Shown: in pieces, positions 13,507 through 23,948 of the stretch
Layout: each line of letters opens with the position of its first letter
Position numbering within the stretch: the stretch's first letter is position 1
Notes under the pieces: generated by a model
Seen by the model: the letters and a program-made list of their open reading frames with translations, nothing else
Databases searched by the model: none
What the model was told of the DNA's origin: nothing
Position numbers and translations under genes: made by a program
NCBI GenBank assembly: GCA_963932465.1
Contig: OZ010798.1
Span: forward strand, 17,096,981-17,160,980
Length of the DNA: 64,000 bases
Source: Maratus speciosus
Taxonomy: Eukaryota > Arthropoda > Arachnida > Araneae > Salticidae
Direction of reading: 5' to 3'

Positions 13507-15240
13507 CAGGGTTGGCAAGTTTTTGCCATAGGTGGAAAAAACCGTCCCGGCAAAAATACGTTTTTGCAAAAGTGGTGGCAAAAATAGGCTGTCCACTTAT
13601 TTTTTTGGCAGAAAAAGAGAAAAAAATATTTCATGAAAGAAAAAGAAACTTAATAGTTAAAAAATCAATACTCTAAATTTATTTTTGAACTCTTTAATTT
13701 AAATAAGTACTATAATTATGCATTTTATGAACAAATACCAACTTTTATAACATAATTTATAAATGAAAAAAATATTAATTTTATATAAATGAATAGAAAA
13801 CTTGATTGTTCATGCAATTATTAATGATTATTCACATAATAGAACTGTGGAGGCTCTAAATGAGTAAAGCATTTATGTTTATATGTGTTAGAAATTCAAA
13901 TAAACAATTATATGCTAAATTCAATTTTTTAATATAAAATTATATTTAAAGCAGAAAACTATTCAATTTCAAATAATTCAGTGATATCTCCATCACAACC
14001 TAATTTTTGCTGTTCTAGCATAGCATAACAATAAACTAGTTTAGATAGAGTATTTGTTGACAGTTTATTTAGAATTTTAGTTTGCACAAATGAAAGATTT
14101 GAAAAAAATCTTTCAATAGCAGCACTACTTGCTAGACATATTTGAAGGTGTGCGACTAATGAACAGAAGTCTTTTGAAATCTCACAAGCTTTTTCGATAC
14201 TTCTCCACCAATTATGAGCACTGACACTACTAACCACTTCTTCTGAAAAATAAGATTTAGGGAAGGGTTTTTCTTTTAGCTCGAAATTAATAACATGATA
14301 TAAAGTCGGGATTAATTTTACACAACCATGCTTTACAGTTTTCCTTTTGTTCATAATTTGAAAGTTCACCTCTGTACTTTGGATGTAACAAATATGCTAC
14401 AAGATGACACGGCAAAACTACTTGTTCAAATTGCTTTTTGAATTTTGAAAAATGTGGTAAGCAGGATGCAATACTCTGGTATTTTGTTATCTGTCTTGTG
14501 GTCATTTGACAATAGACTGCTGGATTTGAGAATTTCAAAAGAGTATTTGGGGGGGAAGGGGTGAATATAATACAAAAAGATAAAATGGCTACAGACTACT
14601 TACTGAAAGTAAAGAATGTAACTTTTTATCCCTTTCTTGGAGTGTAAGAAAGAGGTAAAAAAAAATTCTAGCTTCCTAACAAGACATAACAGATAGTCTT
14701 TTCAATATATAATATTTAATTTAATTACTTTTTTATCTGTAACACACTATTTTCATCAGATAAATAATTATAAATTAGTACCAAAGACTTAAATATTTAT
14801 ATATTTTTAAGACTCATTACATAAAACAAAAGTAACAAAGTTATAACCTTTTGATAATTAAAAAAATATTAATGCCTGACAAAATACTTAAAAAAAAGAA
14901 AAAAAAAGAAAAGAAAAATAGATATCTGATTTTTAATTTGGTTCTTAAATTCCTAAGCATTAGACTGAATCCTACCTATTTTATAAAGATTTAAAATATG
15001 TAAAAATATTTAATTATATTTATTAATTAGCAAATTAAATAAAAATATTAAATGATATGTTATTAAAATTAATTGTTTATACCATTATTATCTTTATTAG
15101 CTTAGAGATTTTATTACACATTAAAGTCAAATAAGAATTTGCCATTTTTGCCGGTTTTTTCCATTTTTGCCCTGGTTTTTTCCAGTTTTTGCCACTGTCC
15201 TGGCAAAAATACCTTTTTGCCGGCAAAAATGCCAACCCTG
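13507..15240 (-). mobile_element. hAT element with broken transposase
   Basis: It starts CAGGGTTGGCAAGTTTTTGC and ends CGGCAAAAATGCCAACCCTG. Subterminal regions repeat TTTTTGCC / GGCAAAAA many times (13515-13600, 15140-15235), as transposase-binding repeats do. A frameshifted hAT transposase lies on the minus strand. The target duplication is not clear: TGCTGATG precedes it and ATATGTAT follows. The right end abuts a MITE remnant. Its termini share CAGGGTTGG with the neighbouring hAT at 11673, so the two are related families. Confidence 0.85.
13959..14538 (-). pseudogene. hAT transposase C-terminal remnant
   Basis: Two overlapping minus-strand frames (14287-14538 and 13959-14369) together give the C-terminal part of a hAT transposase. 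The upstream frame has HLVAYLLHPKYRG, the segment after the RNase H-like fold. The downstream frame has WWRSIEK, then SSAAIERFFSNLSFVQTKIL, the hAT C-terminal dimerisation signature (SSA.sERvFS), and stops at 13959-13961. The two frames overlap between 14287 and 14369, so one small indel has shifted the frame. The DDE catalytic N-terminal half and BED zinc finger are absent. Hence it is a dead transposase that once cut and inserted the surrounding element. The family call is firm; the exact lineage is not. Confidence 0.85.
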
Positions 15241-15283
15241 ATATGTATATATAACACTGCGCCCGGCTAACTGAAAAGTACCC
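15241..15283 (-). mobile_element. End remnant of microsatellite-loop MITE
   Basis: ATATATAACACTGCGCCCGG and GGCTAACTGAAAAGTACCC match the right end of the complete copy at 32419-32588, preceded only by a few TATG repeats. The rest is missing, apparently removed at the junction with the hAT element. Confidence 0.65.
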
Positions 15284-16299
15284 TGATTTTAAATGTTTTT
15301 AGTTTACATTTAAATTTTAAATGACCACAAAGAAATTAAATAAGTTATTTACATTGTTAAGTAAGAATATAACAGACTTCATAAAATAAACAATAAATTG
15401 CTAGTGATGAGATGCATATGCAGAGATAAGAAGAAACAGGTTCCTTTAAAGTAACTTTCACAAAATATTTAATCTCAAAACAGGATTTTCATAAACTTTT
15501 CAATTTCAAAACCCTTCACTATATTTTTTGACTTAAAAATAGACCTTTCACAAACCTTTCCCACCATCAAACTGAAACTTTTACAAATTTAATTATTTAA
15601 AAGTGGGATCTGTCCTGTCACTTTTACATATATGTAAAGTGAAAATATAGATGTTACATGCATATACTTTCTTAAAGATGTATAAACAAAAACCTGAATA
15701 TAACGATCATTTCAAATTCAGAAAATTATGATTTTAAAACTGACATTTGGATAACTCAGAAAATTTATTTGCAGGATTTTTTTTTTTATTTTACTTTTAA
15801 GATCAGACAATACACCACATTTAAAAGTAATTTTAATACCATGAAATAAAAGTTAATAGATACAGAATATTTTATTTTTAATCTAGCAAGAAAACTGCAA
15901 CATTCAATTTTTTGCATTACACTAACATACAGCGCTGAAAACGTAAACAATTTGGCGAAAAAGTTTTGAAATAGCGCCAAAATAACATATGTGAAATATT
16001 ATTAATAACAGCAAAGAAATACTTTTAATAAACGCAAAAATGAATTAAAGAAATTAACAGTTATTGAATTTAATTTTGAATACAAGATAGTTCAGAATAA
16101 AAGGTGGGAAATATATATAAAAACAAAACATTACACTTTCCAGCAGTAAAGCGGGAAGCAGATGTGTCTCTTTTAATTATAATTAAGCTGTTATATGAAG
16201 AGAATCTGTGATTTACCCATCCTGCTCAAGAAACTAGGCTGTCTTTGTTCTCCTAAAAGTAATACTAATAGTAAAATAAATAAATTTATATTCATTCAT
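15284..16299. other. AT-rich, no gene recognised
   Basis: No terminal repeats or recognisable coding sequence. The minus-strand frame 15786-15980 is low-complexity. Confidence 0.5.
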
Positions 16300-16545
16300 G
16301 TTTCAGCCACATTCAGCGAGCGACCATTTTGACAGAAATGTTGATCTTGAAATCCCCAGTCAAAAAGTGACGTCAACTTCCTTAAGCATTTGATTGGCTG
16401 TTACTGACGAGTCGCTTGGCTCTCAGGCATCAAAGATGCCCGAACAAGAGAGTCGCTCGCGCTCCAAGCGACTCCCCTGGCTCCATAGCATTAACATGGA
16501 GACGCCTGGGATCCAAGCGACTCTGACTCCTCGTGTAATAACACC
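16300..16545. promoter_or_regulatory. GC/CpG-rich island with CRE-like and CCAAT motifs
   Basis: A sharp rise in G+C and CpG within very AT-rich flanks. It holds the perfect CRE TGACGTCA (16368-16375) and an inverted CCAAT (ATTGG, 16393-16397). It also holds three copies of an 11-mer in opposing orientations: GAGTCGCTTGG (16409-16419), then CCAAGCGACTC (16464-16474 and 16513-16523). No TATA box or downstream coding exon was found on either side, so promoter function is an inference. The alternative is an unrecognised GC-rich repeat. A second TGACGTCA with ATTGG nearby lies at 63376-63398. Confidence 0.35.
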
Positions 16546-17427
16546 ATAATAGGGAGTAATTACTGTTTTGTGATTTAGTATATAATTTTATAAATGTTCA
16601 TTTTAATGTGACAAATGAAATGTGATGGCAATTCCATTTAAGTAACTAATACTGAGGCTTCTTTTTAAAAATCAGTCTGTTTTAAAGTATTTTGAGTTCA
16701 TAAAGTAAATATAAGATTTAAAGCCAAATATATTAAGTTCCATTTCAAATTCCAAAATACTATTGTTTTTAATTGCTCTTTCATATTATTTTATTACTAT
16801 TGTATATCAATTATATTTTTTCATGTAAATCTTAATCTTATTTCTTACAAAATAAGTACACAAGTCATTTTTATTGTTATGCTCCCAAATGTCGTTAAAA
16901 CACAAAGTTTAAAAACAAAATTTGAAATATGATCTATAATGTAGTGCTTTGTTTCTGAACTGCGAGCATATGATTATGTAATTTAGTGTGACATGTGACA
17001 AGGGGAGGAGAGGGACTATGGTGAAGTGTGACACTTTGAGACAAAAGGGGGGGGGGACGGGAGTAAAAAAAGTGTGACATCATTTATGGACAGCCCCATA
17101 CTAGTTCTGTTAAATTTAATTACAGAACCAGATAATCTGATACAAAAATAAGTAAGAAATAAGAATCCGATATAATCCTGTCCATTGAATAATCAAACAA
17201 GTAATAACATTATTTGGTGTTAAATTATTATTTTTATTTTAAATGAAGTAAAATACAGGTAGTAATTAATAAAAAGAAAAGTTATGCAAAACCATACAAT
17301 TTTACAAAATAAATTGGAAAAGAAAAGTTAAATTGGAGAAGAACAACATTCAGTAAAATATCAAATGTAACAATAATAAACAGAACTTTAAATATAAAGT
17401 TTTAATATTTTTTATCTAGTACATAGG

Positions 17428-17664
17428 TTATGTTTCAAAATATGCATATGCATATAATATTTGTGCCAAAGAATCAATGTTTTCTCTTTGCTTTCTCAGC
17501 TGCAATAAATTCTGTGGTAAAAGAAATGATATGAAAGCCACAGTAACCGTCTGACGTATTAAATGCACCAGCTTAACCAACCTGCTTGTTAATGCATTAA
17601 GCTTAGTGAATTTAGCTTTTTTCCTGTGACATTTTTCATGATCGCGTCTGCCACTACCATACAA
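17428..17664 (-). CDS. Weak candidate exon, unknown product
   Basis: A 78-codon minus-strand frame with a basic first third (GRRDHEKCHRKKAKFTKL), a hydrophobic middle (VKLVHLIRQTVTVAFISFLL) and a polar end (NLLQLRKQRENIDSLAQILY). I recognise no family. On the minus strand the sequence GGTAGTGGCAG could serve as a splice acceptor at about 17649. AATAAA-like motifs lie downstream (about 17235-17245), so it may be a last exon. No start-context or partner exon was found. In this AT-rich DNA a frame of this length can occur by chance. Confidence 0.2.
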   Translation of the reverse strand: MYGSGRRDHEKCHRKKAKFTKLNALTSRLVKLVHLIRQTVTVAFISFLLPQNLLQLRKQRENIDSLAQILYAYAYFET

Positions 17665-19596
17665 ATTAGTGTTTTTTTAAAGGGATCTCTGATGGGTGCT
17701 TTTAAATCATGCTAGTTGCTATCCATTACATACTGATTTCGCCCAAGAAAATTTTAACAAATCAGAAACTCAAATTTTTAATTTATGATATTTAGAATAT
17801 AATGCAAAACTCCTAATGTGATTTAGTGTTGTAACACCTTTTCTTTAGGTTGTACTCTATACATAAAAACAGGAAAAGAAAAAAAAAAGCATTGAATATG
17901 CTCATTAATTACGATATTATTTTTTCTTGATTTTCACAAAAACATGGAAAAAGGAAACTGCATACATAAAATTTTCTGCAATAAGACTATAAATACAGAA
18001 ATCCTTTTAAAGAATTAACTTTATCACCAAATAATAATTCTTATCAAAAAACTTGGTTAATATAGCAGCACTATATTCCCTGTTTCATGCCAACACCAAT
18101 ATTGCTACAGATATTAACTTCACAAATCACTCAAATAAATTATAACAATTCTGCAGACAACAGTTCAACAGAAAATATTTTTAAATCTCAACATATTTTA
18201 CATGAGCTGAGTAGAAATAAAAAAAAAATTGTACCTCATTTTAATACAAATAACACATACAGAATGATGCGTTGCAGGATTATTTCTTTATTTCATTACA
18301 AGCCATCTGGAGTGATAGCTGATCAAAATTTTCTGAAAAAAGAAATTGTTTGAATTAATTTAATGAAAAAACTAAAATACTTATATGTACTTTTCCAAGT
18401 AAATAGCATATTATGAAATATCAATTTAAGGTAATAATACAGAACTTTGATTATGCTATATGTGCTGCAACTGGTGACCTTTAAAATTCAGAATATGAAA
18501 AAAAAAATTATAGATTTTAAATAAACCCACCATTATTTAAAAAATAAATCTTAAAATATGCATTTATAAGCAGGATGATTTTAAAATCAGTGATTAAAAT
18601 TGTGTTTTAAACCATATGATTTTTTTTATCATTGATTTTAATAAAAACAAACCAATTTTATGTATTGTTTTAAACATTTTTTGTATATTTTTTAAAAGTT
18701 ATTGAATTAAAATATAAACATAAAAGTAAGGAGACTGTTCTATACACATCTCAGATTTCACTTACATAATTCAACACTTCTATTTCCTATATGATTCATT
18801 TGCTAAGGTAATTGTAGTATATTGAATATATTCAATGTCTATAAAAATCTGAAGGAAACACTGGAAGATTTTTTTTAATTGTTGCAAAAAATTAGTTAAT
18901 AAATGATATGAATGAGCATTAACACCAACTCCTTTTTTAACTCATCTTTTGGATCCTAATTCTAAAGTGGAACGTTGAACAATAAATAAAAAAGATGAAA
19001 CTTTAAACTTTTTAAAAGAAAAGTATGAAGATATCTTCTTATTAAACATTTTACTAAAATTGAATATGCATTCTCTTTCTTTTAAAGGAATTTTGTTTGA
19101 TTAAAAAACTGTAGAATACTTAAATATATTGAAATGTTGGGGATCACTTTTAAAGAACTGTGTATACCAGAAAGAGATTCATGTAATACAGTTGTTATGT
19201 AGTATAAAAAGAACAATTGCAGAGATATACAGAATGTTTTCCACATTTAGACTCATACAGAGGAAATGGAGAAACCAATTGGACGTAGAAAATACAGCTA
19301 AATAATTAGTCTATGTTTAGATATTTAAATAAAATTAGTGTTTAATTAATTATAAATTATTGTAGATAATTATTGTATACATAGTAGATAAAATAATTCC
19401 TTTCTTTTTTTGATTTTTAGTTTGAAACCACTTTATTATTGTTCGTTTACCTTTTATTTAACTTTTTGCTTTTAAATTATTACAAATTATTTTATTAACA
19501 ATTATCAGCAATGTTAGATTTTGAAAATATTAATGTCCAATGTATATCATTAGTTAGTTTTTTTAATATTCTGAGTTTTTTCTTTTTTTGTTGCAG
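17665..19596. other. AT-rich, no gene recognised
   Basis: Mostly AT-rich sequence. A short patch at 18568-18650 with AAAATCAGTGATTAAAAT and ATCATTGATTTTAATAAAAA resembles the ATTTAAATC-rich ends of the element at 9034 and may be a fragment of that family. 16546-17427 is likewise non-coding, with a G-run and a GGACAGCCCC motif at 17049-17098. Confidence 0.5.
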
Positions 19597-20127
19597 CAGC
19601 GGTAGAAATGATAAAAAAAGTCACTGGTCCCAAGGATGAGTAAGCATGAGAATTTACTGGTCCGCAATCATCATCACTGGTCTGCTACATAAAATTCTAT
19701 TAAGTCCATTTAACCCTTTGAGTTACCTTCCCCCCCTCCTACAATATAAATCAAACTTCCTTTGCATTTACAGTTACCTAACATTTTCAGCATAATAAAA
19801 TGTAAAATTATAATTTGCTAAAAATTAAATAAACAGTACATAAAAATAACTATAAAATTATTAATTAGATATTTTATTTCTGATTATTTATGTCAAATGA
19901 CTAAGGTTTAATGCATTTTTTATTTATTTATTTAAATAAGATATAATTGTGTGATTTGTGTTTCGTTGCAGTTATTTCATGGATGGGAAAATTTAAGTTT
20001 AACTGTTAGAGAAGAGGGGGGGGGGAAAGTTAATGGTCCTTGTGGACCACTAAATTTTTCAAATTAGTGGTCCAATTGAATTTTTGGTGGTCTCGGACCA
20101 GCGGACCACCAAGGATTTCGAACGCTG
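19597..20127. mobile_element. Decayed hAT-like element
   Basis: The left end CAGCGGTAGAAATGAT and the right end, read inverted, CAGCGTTCGAAATCC agree at 10 of 13 first positions. Subterminal motifs ACTGGTCC / GGACCA / TGGTGGTC recur at both sides, including a hairpin of GGTCC..GGACC repeats at 20035-20110. No clean 8-bp duplication was seen. No transposase. Confidence 0.45.
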
Positions 20128-20524
20128 TGCAGTATGCTTTTAAAAACAAATCTTTTTAGCTAAAACAAAACCCATCCCTTTTTTCAAAATCTTTTATTAA
20201 ATTTAACATCACTTGCACAAATTTTACTCTGAAACAGAAAAACACTTTGGATAATTCGCATAAATTAAACATTAAATAAATTTTAAATGGTGAAATTTAA
20301 CCAAAAACGGCAAAATAGATATCAAAATAGGCTAATAGGATGTCTAGATAAGAACGAAAAATCATGCGTTAAGCATAGATTATGAAACACTTTCTAACAC
20401 TTCCTGAATGCTTTAAAAAAACTTCATTATTTAGGGATATAAGGTATATAAGATAACGAAGTAAACATTTTAGAAAACTCATAAAACATTTGAAAAATTG
20501 GTTTCAGCAGTTACCGTTGTTAGC

Positions 20525-21605
20525 AATTATGTATTCTAATTCTTTTCAACAGCCTGTATTTGATCTGTAGGTTGATATATATACTATATAATGGGGAAAT
20601 TTACATTAGCAAGAAAACACATAACAAGTTGAAATTTCTCTTTCAGCAATCTATACTAATAGATGGAAACTTTTGTACAACCCTGTAGTTAATCTAGTAC
20701 TTTTATTACATGTCATTCAAACTAAAACACTCTTTAAAACTACTGAAATCACATTTCCAGAAATTATCATTTATAGATGGCCATGTATCCAATTCTCTGC
20801 GTGACCCTGTATATCATTTCATTTATGTTCTACAAACATTTCTTAGTAAACTAAATGCAGTTCAGATAAAAATGCATAACTCCTTTAAAAACCACCTTTA
20901 AGCAATTTGCACTCATACCCAGTAACCATTACAAATTCTTTTGTTTAGCCCTGTATATGAATTATAGCATTTATACACACCATATACTATGCATAAATAT
21001 AGTAAAACATAAAAGTGCTCAACATAATTAAAAATGCATTTCCAGAAATCATCGCTACAGTACAGTACTTTGAATACAATATAGTATCTGAAATATTTTG
21101 TGTGTCCCTGTAAATGCTATGCACTTTGTAATATACATGAAATAATTTATAGTAAACCTCAGCGACATATATTAATTTCATTATACATGAAATAATTTAA
21201 CATAATTAAAATATACCGCAAACAATTCCGTCATTCCCTATATCATTATATAACGGAATTCCTTTGTATGGACCTGTAAATGAATAATAACTATTCTTTG
21301 CACCGCATATTCTACAGAATGCTCATTTTAGTGCACTTGATAAATGCATATTAATTTTATTATGTTTGAAAGCATGTAACATCATTAAAAAACATTTGAA
21401 ACGATTTTTTCCCATAGGCCGTAATGTAACAGAAAACTTTTGACTGTCCCTGTAAATGAACTAAACATTCTACAAACTTCATTTGAAATAGGGTTCGTGC
21501 TATTGTAGAGGTCACTAACATCCAAAAATTTCAGAATGATCCGCGTATATTTACGGGAATTAGAGCGCGGACAGACGACCAGACAAACCGAAGTCATAAA
21601 CACTT
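20525..21605 (-). repeat. Diverged 140-180-bp tandem array, locus 1
   Basis: The word CCCTGTA(T/A)AT and variants recurs at about 20679, 20807, 20948, 21105, 21267 and 21448, each with CATTCTACAAAC- or CATTTCCAGAAATCAT-type blocks between. The right end includes ATCCGCGTATATTTACGGGA and GCGGACAGACGACCAGACAA. The same units, inverted, form the array at 34155-37230. The array may be the subterminal repeats of a transposon. Frames at 20710, 20987 and 21385 only read the repeat. Confidence 0.65.
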
Positions 21606-22022
21606 TTCAACTTACAACAAAAATTATTTACCGAAAGTTTCTTTGCAAAAATTCACTGTACAAAATGTTATGACAAAAACAACAAAAAAACCTTATTTGA
21701 TTAGAAAGTACAGAATTTTATATTTATTCAAATGAACAAATGAAACTTTAAAAGACAAAATATAAATTGAATTGCAAACATAACCATCATATACCTCTTA
21801 AAAATTCCCAAAAAACAATTATATAAAGGTGATCACTAGTATATGGATTACAACAAAAATATATTCAAATATTTTTCATAATTGTTGAAAATTGCATTTT
21901 CAACAAATATTATTAAAAAAATATTTAAAAATTAAGACAAAACAGAAAATGACCAAAGAATAAATATTAAAAAGCAGAAAAACCAACGTTTAAAATGCAC
22001 AAATAATATATGAAAAGCAGCA

Positions 22023-22061
22023 TACAGCTGTTTCGAATCTACTAGCGAGATTCTTCTTCAG
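22023..22061 (-). ncRNA. Hammerhead-like core, left arm
   Basis: The mirror copy of the core at 22335-22373: on the minus strand CTGAAGA (22055-22061), a 6-bp stem II with 7-nt loop, GAAA, and a 4-bp stem III ACAG/CTGT before the presumed cleavage site. Transcription from the outward TATA box of this arm would include it. Confidence 0.6.
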
Positions 22062-22125
22062 TACAAAAGGAACAGCATGCTAGAAAAAGCAAGGCTGAGC
22101 AAAATCATAGACAGAGACGCGCTGG

Positions 22126-22133
22126 CTTTTATA
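22126..22133 (-). promoter_or_regulatory. TATA box, left arm, facing left
   Basis: TATAAAAG on the minus strand, with a CCAAT box (22165-22169 on the plus strand) 31 nt upstream. A GC-rich segment follows. It mirrors the right-arm TATA. Confidence 0.5.
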
Positions 22134-22262
22134 CCCTATGCGGGTGGCGAAGGCGCCGAAACAACCAATGAGAGAGAAGCAGTGGAAACGACTGGGTGGA
22201 CAAGTCGTTTCCACTGCTTCTCTCTCATTGGTTGTTTCGGCGCCTTCGCCACCCGCATAGGG

Positions 22263-22270
22263 TATAAAAG
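22263..22270 (+). promoter_or_regulatory. TATA box, right arm, facing right
   Basis: TATAAAAG with inverted CCAAT (ATTGG, 22227-22231) upstream; CGCGTCTCTGTC follows at the usual initiator distance. A transcript would pass through the hammerhead-like core about 65 nt downstream. Confidence 0.5.
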
Positions 22271-22334
22271 CCAGCGCGTCTCTGTCTATGATTTTGCTCA
22301 GCCTTGCTTTTTCTAGCACGCTGTTCCTTTTGTA

Positions 22335-22373
22335 CTGAAGAAGAATCTCGCTAGTAGATTCGAAACAGCTGTA
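22335..22373 (+). ncRNA. Hammerhead-like core, right arm
   Basis: It matches the conserved hammerhead core in order: CTGAAGA (22335-22341, CUGANGA), stem II GAATCT/AGATTC (22343-22348 with 22356-22361), GAAA (22362-22365), then a very short stem III ACAG/CTGT (22365-22368 with 22369-22372) and A22373 as the presumed cleavage nucleotide (GTA). Stem I is weak: three pairs (22332-22334 with 22374-22376), one a wobble, then a mismatch. Minimal hammerheads of Penelope-like elements also have very short stem III and may work as dimers. Activity is untested. Confidence 0.6.
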
Positions 22374-22475
22374 TGCTGCTTTTCATATATTATTTGTGCA
22401 TTTTAAACGTTGGTTTTTCTGCTTTTTAATATTGTTGCACAAAGGCTTTATTTGCTATTTTTACAAAGAATAAAT

Positions 22476-23167
22476 AAAAATAAAGTAAATCTAAATTATG
22501 TTTTTTTATGCATATAGTTATCCTAGTGCCAAATGGAAACAAAGTGAGCAATCTTGTTGAGTTGTCTGGACTGCTGTTCTCTATATTTTTGAATAGGGCC
22601 AGTACTGAAGAATTCTGCAAATGTTGAAAAACTTCAGTTATTACTTGAAGCAAAAAATATTTAAGATGAGCACTGTGTACATAACAATGTTGTTAAAAGA
22701 ACAATATAGCATTTTTAAAGTAGAAAGAAATTTTTATAAAGGTCGATTAAAAAGCAAATATCAGATCAACATCAAAACAACAACAACATCAAAAGATAAA
22801 TTTTTAGAAACAGAAGGATTTATTGTATATCCAGTTGTTAGCTAATAATTCTTATCAACAAGAAGCAATAATTTATCAGTTTTCAGATAAATTTCTAGAA
22901 AAAAAATGCTTTATAAGTCACAAGAAGAATAGGAACCAGGGATGCAATGAATATTTAAATGTAGTATTATTTTGTGTTTACCTTATAAATATTATTGCAT
23001 ATAAAAGCTGTCAGAAAAATAAATAGTGTATTATAAAGAAGAGATATGACAGTGAACAAGGTCACAGTGTGAAATATTTTTTAAATGTTGATATATAGGG
23101 TTAGGATACCCTGTATATCAACATTTTAAAATTAATTAAAAAACTGTGACAGTTATTAAATAAAAAC
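22476..23167. other. AT-rich, no gene recognised
   Basis: Holds only low-complexity frames. A 38-nt hairpin TGTTGATATATAGGGT..ACCCTGTATATCAACA lies at about 23087-23124. Confidence 0.5.
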
Positions 23168-23192
23168 AATACATCAAACTAAATTAATACTA

Positions 23193-23587
23193 GGTTGAGC
23201 AAAAAGTTCTGGGAAATTTGTGAAAGTTGCGTTGTTATGCCCAAATTAACAACAAAAACAACAAGGAATATTCTTCAAAGTAGAGACCATCATAGTCCAC
23301 GACTTTCTGCCAGTGTTCTTCCAGATTCTGGATTTGTTGGAAGTACCATGGCAGCTCCTTGGAATCGAAAAACTCTTGACAAGCTTCTTCAACTTTATTC
23401 GATCAGAATCGTTAGACCTTTTCTCCAATAATGCCGAATCAACACACGCAAATCATACTGTTCAATAGGCATTTTAGCGGCTGAAATTCCTGAACTCCTA
23501 TAGATATGCCACTGGTACTACTCCTATATACGACGGAAATTCTTGTAACTATTAGATTAAAAATTTCCCAGAACTTTTTGCTCAACC
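23193..23587 (-). mobile_element. Internally deleted mariner element
   Basis: Inverted ends GGTTGAGCAAAAAGTTCTGG and CCAGAACTTTTTGCTCAACC are perfect over 28 bp and flanked by TA (23191-23192, 23588-23589). The 395-bp body keeps only the tail of a mariner transposase on the minus strand. Confidence 0.88.
23271..23402 (-). pseudogene. Mariner transposase C-terminal remnant
   Basis: The minus-strand reading gives NKVEEACQEFFDSK, then WYFQQIQNLEEHWQKVVDYD and GLYFEE. This is the C-terminal pattern of mariner transposases (FF.SK..., GI..L..RWQKv....G.YF). The catalytic DDD portion is missing, so it cannot be active. It serves only as proof that the 395-bp element derives from an autonomous mariner. 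Confidence 0.8.
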
Positions 23588-23948
23588 TAATATTTACTTA
23601 AAGTGATAAGATACTTTTAACAAGGCAAAAGATAGTACCTTTATTGATACATGTTAGACATATGTTTCATTGCTCCGACGACAACATTCTCAATAATAAC
23701 TGATTAAAAATTTTTGCGAAAATATTTGTATCATATTTATTATTGAGAATGTTGCGGTTGGAGAAATGAAACATATGTCTAACATGAATCAATAAAGGTA
23801 CTATTTTTTGCCTCGTTAAAAGTATTTTATCACTTTAAGTAAATATGAATTTAGTTTGATGTATTCAAGTGATTTTCATATAGCTTTAAAAACAATACAC
23901 TTCCAAATATTGCTTGGCATCGTAATATGATTTGAGACTGAATTAAAA

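Larger units (their letters stand above)
21963..22433. mobile_element. Promoter/ribozyme palindrome, Penelope-like
   Basis: Two 231-bp arms pair almost perfectly around a 9-nt spacer (22194-22202). The only mismatch I found is at CAGCATGCTAG versus its partner. Each arm holds, in outward order, a CCAAT box, a TATA box and a hammerhead-like core. CAAAGAATAAAT occurs just outside the left arm (21954-21965, overlapping by 3 nt) and again at 22464-22475, 30 nt beyond the right arm, so it could be a target duplication with an asymmetric tail. Penelope-like retroelements are known to carry hammerhead motifs in their terminal repeats, sometimes inverted. No reverse transcriptase or GIY-YIG domain is present. 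The mirrored 79-residue frames are a consequence of the palindrome. Confidence 0.7.
23168..23865. mobile_element. Foldback MITE split by mariner fragment
   Basis: The outer arms AATACATCAAACTAAATT (left) and AATTTAGTTTGATGTATT (right) are inverse. Inner arms continue after the mariner insertion: ACTTAAAGTGATAAGATACT pairs with AGTATTTTATCACTTTAAGT, and the central parts pair through CATATGTTTCATTGCTCC. Removing 23193-23587 restores an almost continuous ~140-bp left arm. The loop is near 23735. Confidence 0.7.

Noticed and set aside
17428..17664. Assigning a function to the 78-codon frame
   Set aside because: No recognisable domain; it is kept only as a low-confidence exon.
22077..22319. Two mirrored 79-residue proteins
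   Set aside because: They are identical but for the centre because the DNA is palindromic; the TATA and hammerhead signals explain the sequence better.
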